NCBI GenBank assembly: GCA_003241895.1
Contig: QBLY01000005.1
Span: 87,641 to 151,640 of the forward strand
Length of the DNA stretch: 64,000 bases
Direction of reading: 5' to 3'
Source of the DNA: Lysobacteraceae bacterium
GTDB taxonomy: Bacteria; Pseudomonadota; Gammaproteobacteria; Xanthomonadales; Xanthomonadaceae
Positions 51,924-61,266 of this stretch are shown here, one piece after another. The position numbers were made by a program, and so were the translations under genes. The notes under the pieces were generated by a model that saw nothing but the letters and a program-made list of their open reading frames with translations, had not been told where the DNA came from and did no database searches. Each line of letters starts with the position of its first letter. Positions within the stretch are counted from its first letter, which is position 1.

Positions 51924-52755
51924 GCAGGCCGAGGAAGCGCAGTGTTTCGGCCAGCGCCGGCGAGGGATCCTCGCCGCGCAGGCTCAGCAGCAGTCCGATG
52001 TGGCCCTCGCCGTCTATCGGCACGTAGCGCACGCTCGACCCGGCGGCCTTCAGCTTCGCCTGCAGCCGCTCGCTGTTGATGGCCCAGACGATTTTGTCCT
52101 TGCGCCCGTGCATCAGCAGGAAGGGCGGCTCGTCGCCGTCCACGAAATTCACCGGCTGGCTCAGGGGCCAATCGGCCTGCTTGCCGAATACTTCCCAGAG
52201 CTCGGGATCGGTCAGCGGCAGGAAATCGTAGGGCCCCGCCAGCGCCACCACGCCCGCCAAGTCGCGGGGCACCATGCCCACCGACCCCAGGTAGCGCGCA
52301 TCGGCAGCCAACAGCGCCACGATGTGGGCGCCGGCCGAATGGCCCATCACGAACACCCGCGCGGGATCCCCGCCCAGCCGCTCGGCGTTGGCCCGTGCCC
52401 AGGCGACCGCGCGTGCGGTGTCGTACATGAAATCGGGAAACGCGTGCCTGGGCGCTTTGCGATAGTCGGGCACCAGGACCAGGGCGCCCGCGCGGGCGAG
52501 TCGCTGGCCGACGAAGCGGTAACCCTGGCGATCCCCATCCCGCCAGCTTCCGCCGTGAACGAACACCACTACCGGCGGCTTGGCCGCTCCGGCCGAGGCG
52601 ACGGGTCGATGCACGTCCAGGGACAAGCCGTGCGCCTCGTCGTAAAGCTCACTGCCGACCTGGTCGTCGTCGACCCCCAGGTTGATGGCGCGGTAGTACG
52701 CGCCGCTGCAGCCCCCGAGGGTCAGGCAGGCCAGCAGGGAAATCAGCAGTCGCAT
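51919..52755 (-). CDS. Alpha/beta-hydrolase lipoprotein (carboxylesterase-like)
   Basis: A 278-residue lipoprotein: lipobox LTLGGC with Cys16. Oxyanion motif HGG (67-69, VVVFVHGGSWRDGD), nucleophile Ser140 in MGHSAG, and the catalytic His in DGEGHIGLLLS, an HSL-like (BD-FAE/esterase D) arrangement. Start is ATG 52755; the frame continues 11 codons upstream but would spoil the signal peptide. Acts in the periplasm. Divergent from the DUF5706 gene. Confidence 0.88.
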   Translation of the reverse strand: MRLLISLLACLTLGGCSGAYYRAINLGVDDDQVGSELYDEAHGLSLDVHRPVASAGAAKPPVVVFVHGGSWRDGDRQGYRFVGQRLARAGALVLVPDYRKAPRHAFPDFMYDTARAVAWARANAERLGGDPARVFVMGHSAGAHIVALLAADARYLGSVGMVPRDLAGVVALAGPYDFLPLTDPELWEVFGKQADWPLSQPVNFVDGDEPPFLLMHGRKDKIVWAINSERLQAKLKAAGSSVRYVPIDGEGHIGLLLSLRGEDPSPALAETLRFLGLP

Positions 52756-52814
52756 GGGCGGGCCGAGGTGTGAAGAGAGCGCTATCATGGCGGGGTCCCC
52801 GTAAGGAACGCGTC

Positions 52815-53381
52815 ATGAGCCCCCCCGAGCCTGCCGCCAAGATCGACGCCGAACGCCTGTTTGCCGCCATCCCCGAACGAAACACCGGCGACTGCCTGCT
52901 GCGCACCATGCAGCAGCACCACGTGCAGCTGTCCACGATGGCCGACACCAAGGCCAACATCATCATCACGATGTCCTCGATCGTGCTCACCCTGGTGCTG
53001 GGGCGCCTGAACGACCCGGTGCTGCGCACCGCTTCACTGACGCTGGCGGCATTCACCCTGCTGGCGCTGCTGCTGGCCGTGCTGGCGGTGCTGCCCAAGT
53101 ACCGGCCGCTGAAGCTGCAGAACGGAGAGATCCCGTCGCAGTTCAACCTGATGTTCTTCGGCCACTTCGCCGAACTCTCGCGCGACCGTTTCCTCACCGA
53201 GATCGCCGCAGCGCTCAAGTCGGACGGTTCCGTCTACGAAACCATGGCGCGCGACACCTATGCGCTGGGCTATTACCTGGCCCACCACAAGTACCGCTAC
53301 CTGCGGATGTCGTACATCTTCTTCCTGGCGGGGTTCGTGCTCGCCTGTTTCGTGCAGGTTTGGCATTTGCTGGCCCACTGA
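52815..53381 (+). CDS. Stand-alone Pycsar-effector-type membrane protein (PycTM, DUF5706)
   Basis: A 188-residue protein with a charged N-terminal region, [20 protein letters not shown] matching the DUF5706/PycTM signature (hydrophobic helix preceded by LSxxADxKAN), two central membrane helices (about 50-67 and 75-95) and a C-terminal helix near residues 160-185. In characterised Pycsar systems a PycTM effector binds cyclic UMP/CMP and disrupts the membrane after phage infection. No uridylate/cytidylate cyclase lies next to it here: the neighbours are an esterase and prmC. It therefore may be a housekeeping membrane protein of the same family, or respond to a cyclase elsewhere. prmC starts 2 bases after its stop. 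Confidence 0.78.
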   Translation: MSPPEPAAKIDAERLFAAIPERNTGDCLLRTMQQHHVQLSTMADTKANIIITMSSIVLTLVLGRLNDPVLRTASLTLAAFTLLALLLAVLAVLPKYRPLKLQNGEIPSQFNLMFFGHFAELSRDRFLTEIAAALKSDGSVYETMARDTYALGYYLAHHKYRYLRMSYIFFLAGFVLACFVQVWHLLAH

Positions 53382-53383
53382 CC

Positions 53384-54214
53384 GTGACCACGCTGGCCAA
53401 CGCCATTCGCAACGCCGCGTCCCGCCTGCCCGGGGACGAAGCGCGGCTCGAGGCCGAGCTGCTGCTGGCGCACGCCCTGGACCGCCCGCGCAGCTGGTTC
53501 TACGCCCATGCCGGCGACCTGCTGGAGCCGCGCGACGCCACTTCCTTCGAAGACCTGCTGCGTCGCCGTGAGCGAGGCGAGCCCGTGGCGCAGATCACCG
53601 GGCATCGCGGTTTCTGGTCGCTCGACCTGGCGGTTACCGCCGACACGCTGATTCCGCGGCCCGAGACGGAACTGCTGGTGGAGCTGGCGCTTGATCGCCT
53701 GCCGCGCGGGGAGCCACGGCGCGTGTTGGACCTGGGCACCGGCACCGGCGCGATCGCCCTGGCCATCGCCAGCGAGCGACCGCTGGCCGACGTTACGGCG
53801 GTGGATGCCAGCGAGGCGGCGCTGGCTGTCGCGCGCGACAACGCCGTCGAGGCCGGGCTGCCGCTGCGACTGGTGCCGGGCGATTGGTTTTCCGCCGTGG
53901 CGGGCGAGCGTTTCGACCTGATCGCCACCAATCCGCCCTACATCGCCGAAAGCGACCCGCACCTGCAGCAGGGCGACCTGCGCTTCGAGCCGCGAAGCGC
54001 GCTGGCCTCCGGACCCGACGGGCTGGACGCCATCCGCGTGATCGCCCGCGACGCCGCCGCGCACCTGCATCACGGCGGCTGGCTGCTGGTCGAGCACGGC
54101 CACGACCAGGGGCCGGCCGTGCGCACGCTGTTGGCGGCCGCAGGCCTGGCGTCGGTGGCTACCGAACGCGACCTGGAGCAGCGCGACCGGGTGACGCTAG
54201 GCCGCCAGCCTTAG
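53384..54214 (+). CDS. prmC: Protein-(glutamine-N5) methyltransferase, release factor-specific
   Basis: A 276-residue SAM methyltransferase that modifies the GGQ Gln of RF1/RF2. SAM motif DLGTGTG at 116-122 and catalytic NPPY at 183-186; [12 protein letters not shown] is the family's substrate-binding hallmark. GTG 53384 gives the usual N-terminus; an upstream start at 53360 would overlap the previous gene. Usually found next to prfA, but not here. Confidence 0.95.
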   Translation: MTTLANAIRNAASRLPGDEARLEAELLLAHALDRPRSWFYAHAGDLLEPRDATSFEDLLRRRERGEPVAQITGHRGFWSLDLAVTADTLIPRPETELLVELALDRLPRGEPRRVLDLGTGTGAIALAIASERPLADVTAVDASEAALAVARDNAVEAGLPLRLVPGDWFSAVAGERFDLIATNPPYIAESDPHLQQGDLRFEPRSALASGPDGLDAIRVIARDAAAHLHHGGWLLVEHGHDQGPAVRTLLAAAGLASVATERDLEQRDRVTLGRQP

Positions 54215-54237
54215 CACCGATCGGCGGCACAACGCGT

Positions 54238-56139
54238 TCAGCCGATGGATGCCCGCACCGGCGGGGTGGCCAGCGTCGGCCAGCGTCGCAGCAGGGCGGC
54301 GCGGATGCCGTCGGCGTCCAGGCCGGCTTCGGCCAGCAGCTGTTCGCGGCTGGCGTGTTCCTGGTAGAGGTCGGGAAGGCCCAGGTGCAGCATGGGCAGG
54401 GCGATGCCCTCGGCGGACAGCAGTTCAGCCACGCCGCTGCCGGCGCCGCCCATCACGGCGTTGTCCTCGACGGTGGCGAAGCCCTGGTGGCTGGCGGCAA
54501 GTTCCAGCAGCAGCGCGCGGTCCAGCGGTTTGATGAAGCGCATGTTCACCACGGTGAGGCCAAGCTCCCTGCCGACCTTTTCCACCGCCGGCAGCAGTGC
54601 GCCGAACGACAGCAGGGCGATGCCGGCGCCACGATGCCCAAGCTCGGCCTTGCCGATCGGCAGCGTGTCGAGCGTCGGCTGCACCGCCACGCCCGGGCCG
54701 CTGCCGCGCGGGTAGCGCACGGCGGCCGGGCCGGCATGGCGGAAACCGGTGCTGAGCATCTGCCGGCATTCGTTCTCGTCCGCCGGCGCCATCACCACCA
54801 TGTTGGGGATGCAGCGCAGGAAGCTAAGGTCGAAGCTGCCTGAATGCGTCGCGCCGTCGGGGCCCACCACGCCGCCGCGATCGATTGCGAACAGCACGTC
54901 CAGGCCCTGCAGCGCCACGTCGTGGATCAGCTGGTCGTAGCCGCGCTGCAGGAAGGTGGAATAGATCGCCAGCACCGGTTTGGCGCCTTCGCAGGCCATC
55001 CCGGCCGCCAGCGTCACGGCATGCTGTTCGGCAATGGCGACGTCGAAGTAGCGCTGCGGGAACTCCTTGCTGAAGCGCACCAGGCCCGAGCCCTCGCGCA
55101 TGGCCGGGGTGATGGCCATCAGCTTGTCTTCGGCGGCGGCCATCTCGCACAGCCAGTCACCGAACACCTGGGTGTAGGTGGGCTTGGCCGGCGCGGGTTT
55201 CTTGACGATGCCCACGATGGGGTCGAACGGGCCGACCGCGTGGTATTCGATCTGGTCGCCTTCGGCGCGCTGGTAGCCTTTGCCCTTGGTGGTGATGATG
55301 TGCAGCAGCTGCGGACCCTTCAGGCCCTGCAGCGTCTTGAGCGTAGCCAGCAGCGCCGGTAAGTCGTGGCCGTCGATGGGGCCGGTGTAGTGGAAGCCCA
55401 TTTCCTCGAACAGGGTGGACGGCACGAACATGCCCTTCCAGTGTTCCTCCCAGCGGCGCATGAAGCGCGCGGCCGGCCGGCGCTTGTCGCCAAGCAGCTT
55501 CTTGCCGCCCTCGCGCAGGGCGTTGAACGTGCGGCTGCCCGACATCCGGCCCAGCATGCGGGTGAGGCCGCCGACGTTCTCGGAGATCGACATGCGGTTG
55601 TCGTTGAGCACCACCAGCAGGTTGGGCTCGGGGTCCATGCCGCCGCCGTGGTTGAGCGCTTCGAAAGCCATGCCTGCGGTCATCGCACCGTCGCCGATCA
55701 CGGCCACCACCTTGCGCTCGTCGCCCTTGGCCTGCAGCGCGATGGCCATGCCCAGCGCCGCCGAGATCGAGGTGGAGCTGTGGCCGACGCCGAAGGTGTC
55801 GTACTCGCTTTCCTCCCGGCGCGGGAACGGCGCCACGCCGTCCTTCTGCTTGACGGTGTGGATGGTGTCGCGGCGACCGGTCAGGATCTTGTGCGGATAG
55901 CACTGATGGCCGACGTCCCAGACCAGGCGGTCCACCGGGGTGTCGAACAGGTAGTGCAGGGCTACGGTGAGCTCGATCACGCCCAGGCCGGCGCCGAAAT
56001 GGCCGCCCGATTGGCTGACCGCCTCGATGAGGTAGCCGCGCAGTTCGTCCGCGATGGCGGGGAGTTCGGCTTCCGTGAACTCGCGCAGGTCGGCGGGAAC
56101 GGAGATGCGGGACAGGCGCGGGTAGCGCTGGGAATCCAT
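54238..56139 (-). CDS. dxs: 1-deoxy-D-xylulose-5-phosphate synthase
   Basis: A 633-residue thiamine-diphosphate enzyme, first step of the MEP isoprenoid pathway (pyruvate + glyceraldehyde-3-P). [33 protein letters not shown], the ThDP motif [20 protein letters not shown]...NDNRMS and the transketolase C-terminal domain. ATG 56139 preferred over the GTG at 56142. The MEP pathway supplies ubiquinone, carotenoid and peptidoglycan carriers. Confidence 0.98.
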   Translation of the reverse strand: MDSQRYPRLSRISVPADLREFTEAELPAIADELRGYLIEAVSQSGGHFGAGLGVIELTVALHYLFDTPVDRLVWDVGHQCYPHKILTGRRDTIHTVKQKDGVAPFPRREESEYDTFGVGHSSTSISAALGMAIALQAKGDERKVVAVIGDGAMTAGMAFEALNHGGGMDPEPNLLVVLNDNRMSISENVGGLTRMLGRMSGSRTFNALREGGKKLLGDKRRPAARFMRRWEEHWKGMFVPSTLFEEMGFHYTGPIDGHDLPALLATLKTLQGLKGPQLLHIITTKGKGYQRAEGDQIEYHAVGPFDPIVGIVKKPAPAKPTYTQVFGDWLCEMAAAEDKLMAITPAMREGSGLVRFSKEFPQRYFDVAIAEQHAVTLAAGMACEGAKPVLAIYSTFLQRGYDQLIHDVALQGLDVLFAIDRGGVVGPDGATHSGSFDLSFLRCIPNMVVMAPADENECRQMLSTGFRHAGPAAVRYPRGSGPGVAVQPTLDTLPIGKAELGHRGAGIALLSFGALLPAVEKVGRELGLTVVNMRFIKPLDRALLLELAASHQGFATVEDNAVMGGAGSGVAELLSAEGIALPMLHLGLPDLYQEHASREQLLAEAGLDADGIRAALLRRWPTLATPPVRASIG

Positions 56140-56253
56140 CACGTAGCGGGTACCTTGGGGTCAGGTGCAAATTGTCCGGCACCGGGTCCGCCGGGGCAAG
56201 GAATTCGCAAACTGCCATTCAGGCAGTGACGACGCCGTGGCTTTCGAAGTCCG

Positions 56254-56283
56254 GGGTGAGGGCCGGAGTGCCGGCCCTCACCC
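56254..56283 (-). terminator. Terminator-like hairpin after the unknown gene at 56287-57324
   Basis: GGGTGAGGGCCGG (56254-56266) and CCGGCCCTCACCC (56271-56283) form a 13-bp perfect stem with a 4-base loop, 3 bases past the minus-strand stop codon. No long T tract follows on the minus strand. Confidence 0.55.
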
Positions 56284-56286
56284 TGA

Positions 56287-57324
56287 TCAGCGCCGGAACC
56301 GACCCAACAGGCCGCCGCTCTTGGCAGAGTCGTTGGCCGCCGGCGCCACGGCGTCGGGTTCGGCCGCGCCGCTGGCGAGGCAGGCGTTGACGTAGTCGAT
56401 CACTTCGCCCAGCGGTGTCGTGCTGAGATTGGCGATCTCGGTGAGGTTGGCCGGCCCCTTCATCATCACCGTGGCGATGCGGAAGTGCCTGGGGAACTCG
56501 CGTTCGGTCTGCGGCCACTTGAGCAGCTTGTACTTGTCGTTCGGGCCATAGCCGGGCATCAGCGCCCCGTTGCCGCTGCTCAGCGCGCACAGCCAGGCCA
56601 GGCGCGACCAGGGCTGGCTGCCGCCGACGCTGGCGGCGATGGCGGGCAGTTCGGCGGCGGAAACGGCGTGCAGGTCGGTTTCCTGGATGATCGCGGCGCA
56701 ATGGGGCAGCAGCGGCTTGAGCGCCGTACCCGCCAGATAGGTCTGGTGGGCGGGATCGAGCACCAGGTCGGGTGCCCCCGTGAGCTGAAGCCGGACCGGA
56801 CCCGACAGCGCGCCGGGGCGCAGCAGGTCGGCCAGGCGCGTTTCGGCCTGGTGGGGCAGGGCCGCCGTGGGCGCCGGCTTGGCCGCCGAAGCCACCGGCG
56901 CGGCGACCTGTTCAACCGCAGGCGCTGCCGCCACGGCCGGCTGTGGAGCCGTCACGCGCTCGGACGCCGGTGTCGGGGACTCGGCGCTGGCCGGCGCGGC
57001 GACCGGTGCCGGGACGGGGTGGCCGTCGATCCGGGCCATCAGGTCGGCCAGGGCGTCGGCCGTGACCGGGCGGGTCAATACGTAGTCGGTTTCAGCGCGG
57101 CCGCTGGCGGTAAGCGCCACCAGCACCTGGCCCGAGCTGATTGCCTTCATCAGGCTCATCTGGCCGTACATCGAGTCCATGTCGATCACCATCACGCCGG
57201 CGGCATTCTCCGGCGTCAGCGTCCACTGGCCGCCCAGCCGGGCATTGGCCTGCTGGAAAATCGCGGCCACCTGCGCCTCTTCCTCGCGGGACAGGCCCGC
57301 GAAACAGATGTTCTGCTTGCTCAT
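56287..57324 (-). CDS. Two-domain protein of unknown function (receiver-like N-terminus)
   Basis: A 345-residue soluble protein not recognised by me. Residues about 1-100 read like a degenerate response-regulator receiver fold (VMVIDMDSMYGQMSLMKAIS, then LVALTASGRAETDYVLTRPVTADALADLM). A Pro/Ala-rich linker (about 105-155) leads to a C-terminal domain with LAWLCALSSGNGALMPGYG and KLLKWPQTEREFPRHFRIATVMMKGPANL and a helix for dimerisation. Ends with a basic tail GGLLGRFRR. The C-terminal part resembles a winged-helix-like module and could be a regulatory adaptor, but no function is supported. Confidence 0.78.
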   Translation of the reverse strand: MSKQNICFAGLSREEEAQVAAIFQQANARLGGQWTLTPENAAGVMVIDMDSMYGQMSLMKAISSGQVLVALTASGRAETDYVLTRPVTADALADLMARIDGHPVPAPVAAPASAESPTPASERVTAPQPAVAAAPAVEQVAAPVASAAKPAPTAALPHQAETRLADLLRPGALSGPVRLQLTGAPDLVLDPAHQTYLAGTALKPLLPHCAAIIQETDLHAVSAAELPAIAASVGGSQPWSRLAWLCALSSGNGALMPGYGPNDKYKLLKWPQTEREFPRHFRIATVMMKGPANLTEIANLSTTPLGEVIDYVNACLASGAAEPDAVAPAANDSAKSGGLLGRFRR

Positions 57325-57410
57325 CGAAAGTATTCCCCCTGGTCACGCCAACCGTGGGCGGCGTGAAGGACGGCAGTGTCGGCCGCCGGCAAGGGTCCCG
57401 TCAAATGGCC

Positions 57411-58058
57411 TCAGACGGGCCGTCGGGGGTGCTTGGGCAGGTGGTTTTTCAGGAAGGCCATCTGGTCGGCCAGGATATGGCGGTTGGACAGGATCAGGTG
57501 CTCCACCCAGCTGGGCCGGTAGGGCACGGCCAGCAGCGGCATGCCGGCCTGCTGCGGCGTGCGGCCACCCTTGCGTGAATTGCAGTGGTAGCAGGCGCAG
57601 ACCACGTTCTCCCAGACGTCGCGGCCACCGCGGGACACGGGCATCACATGGTCGCGGGTCAGCGAATGGCGGCCGTACTCCTTGCCGCAGTAAAGGCAGA
57701 GGTTGGCGTCGCGGGCGAACAGGGCCGTGTTGGTGAGCGCGGGCGAAGGCGGCAGCGCCTGCACGCGGGCATGGCTGCGTGCAGCAACGATCGGGTGCAG
57801 TTCGATGATGCTCTGAAGGCCGCTGGCGCGGCTGGTGCCGCCGTGCACCGTCAGGCATGGCATGCCCAGGGTCCAGGCGACGGCGCCGCGGACATACAGG
57901 CAGACGGCGTCCTGCCAATGCATCCAGTCAAGGATGCGGCCATGGGCGTCGAGGGAGAGGACACGGGGAATTGTGGTTTCGCGGGCGGAAGCGGGCCCGA
58001 CCGGGGGGAATGACGTCCCGGTGCCCACCAGGCTCAACTGCGGCGGTGGCGTACCCAT
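57411..58058 (-). CDS. HNH endonuclease-domain protein
   Basis: A 215-residue protein; the N-terminal half (HPIVAARSHARVQALPPSPALTNTALFARD) precedes an HNH domain with paired CxxC zinc ligands (CLYCGKEYGRH and CACYHCNSRKGG) and the catalytic His in TRDHVMPVSRGG, then WENVV. Stand-alone HNH proteins of this arrangement are widely conserved housekeeping genes of unknown role. ATG 58058 is chosen; a longer frame begins 58094. Confidence 0.86.
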   Translation of the reverse strand: MGTPPPQLSLVGTGTSFPPVGPASARETTIPRVLSLDAHGRILDWMHWQDAVCLYVRGAVAWTLGMPCLTVHGGTSRASGLQSIIELHPIVAARSHARVQALPPSPALTNTALFARDANLCLYCGKEYGRHSLTRDHVMPVSRGGRDVWENVVCACYHCNSRKGGRTPQQAGMPLLAVPYRPSWVEHLILSNRHILADQMAFLKNHLPKHPRRPV

Positions 58059-58155
58059 GGATCCCGAGCATACGCCAAGCCCATGACAGTTCACAGCCGG
58101 GGCGGGCGGCTACGCGGGCTAGAATCGGGGCAACCCCAACGTCGGCGAGAAACCC

Positions 58156-59097
58156 ATGCGCGGCCTTTACCCGGACATCGAACCCTTCGACAGCGGCTTC
58201 CTCCAGGTGGACGATCGCCACCGCCTGCACTACGAACAGTGCGGCAACCCCGGAGGCAAGCCGGTGGTGATCCTGCACGGCGGCCCCGGCGCCGGCTGCG
58301 GACCGCGCATGCGTCGCTTCCACGACCCGGCGCGCTACCGGATCATCCTGTTCGACCAGCGCGGCTCTGGCCGATCAACCCCGCACGCCGACCTGCATGA
58401 CAACACCACCTGGGACCTGGTGGCGGACATCGAGAAGCTTCGCACGCACCTGGGTGTCTTGCGCTGGCAGGTGTTCGGCGGCAGCTGGGGCTCGACGCTG
58501 GCGCTGGCGTACGCACAGGCGCATCCGGGGTACGTCACCGAGCTGGTGCTGCGCGGCATCTTCATGCTGCGGCGCTGGGAGCTGGAATGGTTCTACCAGG
58601 AGGGTAGTTCGCGGCTGTTCCCCGACGCCTGGGAAAAGTACCTCGCGCCCATTCCCGAAGTGGAGCGCCACGACCTGATGAGTGCCTACCACCGCCGACT
58701 GACTTCGCCGGTGGAATCGGTGCGGCTGGCCGCGGCGCGCGCCTGGTCGGTGTGGGAAGCCAGCACCAGCTTCCTGCGCCAGGACGAGGCCTTCATCAAC
58801 AGCCACCAGGACGAGCACTTCGCGCTGAGCTTCGCCCGCATCGAATGCCACTATTTCGTCAACGGCGGGTTCTGGGAAGTGGACGACCAGCTGCTGCGCG
58901 ACGCGCACCGACTCCAGGGCATTCCGGGCGTGATCGCCCACGGCCGCTACGACGTGGTCTGCCCGGTGCAAAACGCCTGGGACCTGCACAAGGCCTGGCC
59001 GGACTCCAAGCTGGAGATCGCACCGACTTCGGGCCATTCGGCCTTCGAGGACGAGCTGACCGACATCCTGGTGCGCGCGACCGACGGCTACCGCTGA
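58156..59097 (+). CDS. pip: Prolyl aminopeptidase (proline iminopeptidase)
   Basis: A 313-residue serine peptidase of family S33 that releases N-terminal proline. HGGPGAG (41-47) oxyanion loop, DQRGSGRSTPH, nucleophile Ser110 in GGSWGS, and the catalytic His in TSGHSAFEDE. Length and composition match bacterial Pip. Cytosolic; no signal peptide. Confidence 0.96.
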   Translation: MRGLYPDIEPFDSGFLQVDDRHRLHYEQCGNPGGKPVVILHGGPGAGCGPRMRRFHDPARYRIILFDQRGSGRSTPHADLHDNTTWDLVADIEKLRTHLGVLRWQVFGGSWGSTLALAYAQAHPGYVTELVLRGIFMLRRWELEWFYQEGSSRLFPDAWEKYLAPIPEVERHDLMSAYHRRLTSPVESVRLAAARAWSVWEASTSFLRQDEAFINSHQDEHFALSFARIECHYFVNGGFWEVDDQLLRDAHRLQGIPGVIAHGRYDVVCPVQNAWDLHKAWPDSKLEIAPTSGHSAFEDELTDILVRATDGYR

Positions 59098-59127
59098 CGG
59101 CCATGCCGGCCCGCGATGGGCTGGTGT

Positions 59128-59664
59128 TCAGGCCGGCGTGCCGTCCGGATTGCGGTCCAGCAGCCAAAGGCCGGCCCAGAGCTTGGGGTCCATGGAATAG
59201 CCGGCAGCCATCTTTTCGGTGAGCCAGCGCGGTGCGTCGGCCACCGGCACTTCGTGCACGGTGATGTTCTCGGATTCGTCGCCACCGCCGGCGTGGATGC
59301 GGGTCAGGCCGCGGGCACGCACGAAGGCGATCAGCTCGTTGCTCATGCCCGAACTGGTCGGGCCCACCATCAACACCTTCACTTCGGACGCCTGCCAGCC
59401 GGTTTCCTCCAGCAGCTCGCGGCGGGCCGCTGCTTCCATGGTGTCGTGCGCGTCCAGGTCGCCGACCAGGCCGGCCGGCATCTCGATGGTCGGGGCGTCC
59501 ATCGGCACGCGGAACTGTTCAACGAACAGCAGCTTGTCCTCGGGGGTCACGGCGATCACGATCACCGCGCTCCCGGCATTGGTGCGTTCGGCATATTCCC
59601 AGTGGCCGCGCTTCACCAGCCGCAGGTACTTGCCTTCACACATCGTGGTGGGTTGGTCGGTCAT
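59128..59664 (-). CDS. Nudix hydrolase (ADP-ribose pyrophosphatase-like)
   Basis: A 178-residue Nudix protein with the box GDLDAHDTMEAAARRELLEETGW (around residues 73-95), where the usual Glu after G-x5 is Asp but the REUxEExGU core is intact. The strand order (FVEQFRVPMDAPTIEMPAGL) resembles the NudF/ADP-ribose group, with likely nucleotide-sugar substrate. ATG 59664 used. It is the last gene of a minus-strand block with exonuclease and nitroreductase upstream. Confidence 0.9.
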   Translation of the reverse strand: MTDQPTTMCEGKYLRLVKRGHWEYAERTNAGSAVIVIAVTPEDKLLFVEQFRVPMDAPTIEMPAGLVGDLDAHDTMEAAARRELLEETGWQASEVKVLMVGPTSSGMSNELIAFVRARGLTRIHAGGGDESENITVHEVPVADAPRWLTEKMAAGYSMDPKLWAGLWLLDRNPDGTPA

Positions 59665-59686
59665 CGGTGGATTCCAGGGCAAGGGG

Positions 59687-60568
59687 TCAGGCGGACAGCA
59701 GCCGCCGGCGCGTCATGGGGCCGAAGCGCACGTCCTCGCACAGCGCATCGAGGGCGGCCTTGTCGGGGGCGCGTCGCGTGGCGTCACCGAGGTCGGCGGG
59801 CAGCGGGGCATTCACGTCTATGGTCGCCAAGCGGCGTGACAGCAGTGCGATCTCGCGGTGCTCGACCAGCCGCCGGGCGTGCTGGGCGCTGCCGCGCAGG
59901 CTGAGGTAGGGCACTTCCGCCACGCGCTCCAGCAGCTCGTCCAGGCTGCCGAAATGGGCCAGCAGGGCGGCCGCGGTCTTGGCGCCGATGCCCGGCACGC
60001 CCGGGATATTGTCGATGGCGTCGCCGGTGAGCCCCAGGTAGTCGGCGATCTGATGCGCGTGCACGCCGTAGCGGGCCTTGACGCCGTCGGCGCGCCAGCG
60101 CTCGTTGCGGGCGTAGTCCCACTGCTCGTCGTCCACGTCCAGCAGCTGCGAAAGGTCCTTGTCGGCCGAGATGATCAGCCCGGCATGGCCGGCGCGGCGC
60201 ACCTGGCCCAGGGCGGCGCCTATCAGGTCGTCGGCCTCGTAGCGGCCGTCCGCCAGCACCGGCAGCCCCAGCGCGCGGCATACGCGCTGGCAATAGCCGA
60301 ACTGACGCTTGAGCTCATCGGGCGCCGCGTCGCGGTTGGCCTTGTAGTCGGGGTAGAGGTCGTTGCGGAAGTTGGAGTCCAGCGACTCGTCGAAGGCGAT
60401 GGCGATGCGATCGGGCCGCTGCCGCTCCAGCAGTTCAAGCACGAAGCGGGTGAAGCCGTGGACGGCGTTCACCGGCCAGCCTTCGCGGTCGTCGAACTCC
60501 GGTGGCATTGAATGCCAGGCCCGGAAGACGTACAGGCTGGCGTCCACCAGGTAGACGGGGCCGCTCAT
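59687..60568 (-). CDS. 5'-3' exonuclease of the FEN/ExoIX family
   Basis: A 293-residue H3TH nuclease. Acidic motifs YLVDASLYVFRA, DRIAIAFDESLDSNFRND, YEADDLIGAALGQ, SADKDLSQL and GDAIDNIPGVPGIGAKTAAALLA (helix-two-turn-helix-type DNA binding). The full set of metal-binding Asp makes active flap/5' exonuclease activity likely; it resembles the Pol I 5' nuclease domain on its own. ATG 60568 overlaps the nitroreductase stop by 4 bases. Confidence 0.92.
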   Translation of the reverse strand: MSGPVYLVDASLYVFRAWHSMPPEFDDREGWPVNAVHGFTRFVLELLERQRPDRIAIAFDESLDSNFRNDLYPDYKANRDAAPDELKRQFGYCQRVCRALGLPVLADGRYEADDLIGAALGQVRRAGHAGLIISADKDLSQLLDVDDEQWDYARNERWRADGVKARYGVHAHQIADYLGLTGDAIDNIPGVPGIGAKTAAALLAHFGSLDELLERVAEVPYLSLRGSAQHARRLVEHREIALLSRRLATIDVNAPLPADLGDATRRAPDKAALDALCEDVRFGPMTRRRLLSA

Positions 60569-61131
60569 GGCGCCCAGTCGGTCAGCAGGTCGCGCGCATC
60601 CGGGCGCAGTCGCTCGGGAGCCTCGACGCCGGCGGTGCCGATGTGGATGAAGCCCAGCACCGACTCGTCGGTGCCGATGCCCAGCCTGGCCTTGACCACC
60701 GCATCGTAGGCGGGCCAGCCGGTAAGCCATTGGGCACCGAAGCCCAGCGCCTGTGCGCCCTGCAGGAGCGCGAAGCAGACCGCACCGCCGGAAAGCAGCT
60801 GTTCCTGTTCGGGGACCTTGTGGCCCGGGGTTAACCGGGCGACCACCGTCAGCACGACCGGCGCATGGGAAAAGCGGCGGCGGTCCTTTTCCACGGCTGC
60901 AGCCGGCGACATGGGGTCGCGCTCAAGGCCGCGTGCCGCGACCAGTTCGCCCAAGGCGTGCCGCGCTTCCCCCTGGATCCGCAGGAAGCGCCAGGGGGTG
61001 AGCTTGCCGTGATCGGGAACACGCACTGACTCGGCCAGCAGCGCGTCGACCTGTTGCGGCGTCGGGCCAGGCTCGCCCAGGAGGCGGGAAGGCACCGACC
61101 GGCGGCGGCGTAGGAAGTCGAGGTCTTTCAT
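60565..61131 (-). CDS. NAD(P)H nitroreductase family protein
   Basis: A 188-residue FMN-binding protein: LDFLRRRRSVPSR (FMN phosphate Arg), VRVPDHGKLTPWRF and GGAVCFALLQGAQALGFGAQWL are hallmarks of the YdjA-type minimal nitroreductases. Reduces nitro or quinone compounds with NAD(P)H in known members; the native substrate is unknown. Coupled to the exonuclease gene by a 4-base overlap. Confidence 0.93.
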   Translation of the reverse strand: MKDLDFLRRRRSVPSRLLGEPGPTPQQVDALLAESVRVPDHGKLTPWRFLRIQGEARHALGELVAARGLERDPMSPAAAVEKDRRRFSHAPVVLTVVARLTPGHKVPEQEQLLSGGAVCFALLQGAQALGFGAQWLTGWPAYDAVVKARLGIGTDESVLGFIHIGTAGVEAPERLRPDARDLLTDWAP

Positions 61132-61266
61132 TTACCCCAGATTACCACCCGGCCCACCGGATGCCCCATTGAGGCAATTTGCGAATACAGTCACAGAACA
61201 CCTTACCGCCGTCCGGCACACTGGACCCCACAGCGCGTAAACCTCCCCCCGGACGTGCCAAGCCCC

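Noticed and set aside
52815..53381. A complete Pycsar defence system
   Set aside because: No cyclase gene is adjacent in either direction, so only the effector-like protein is supported.
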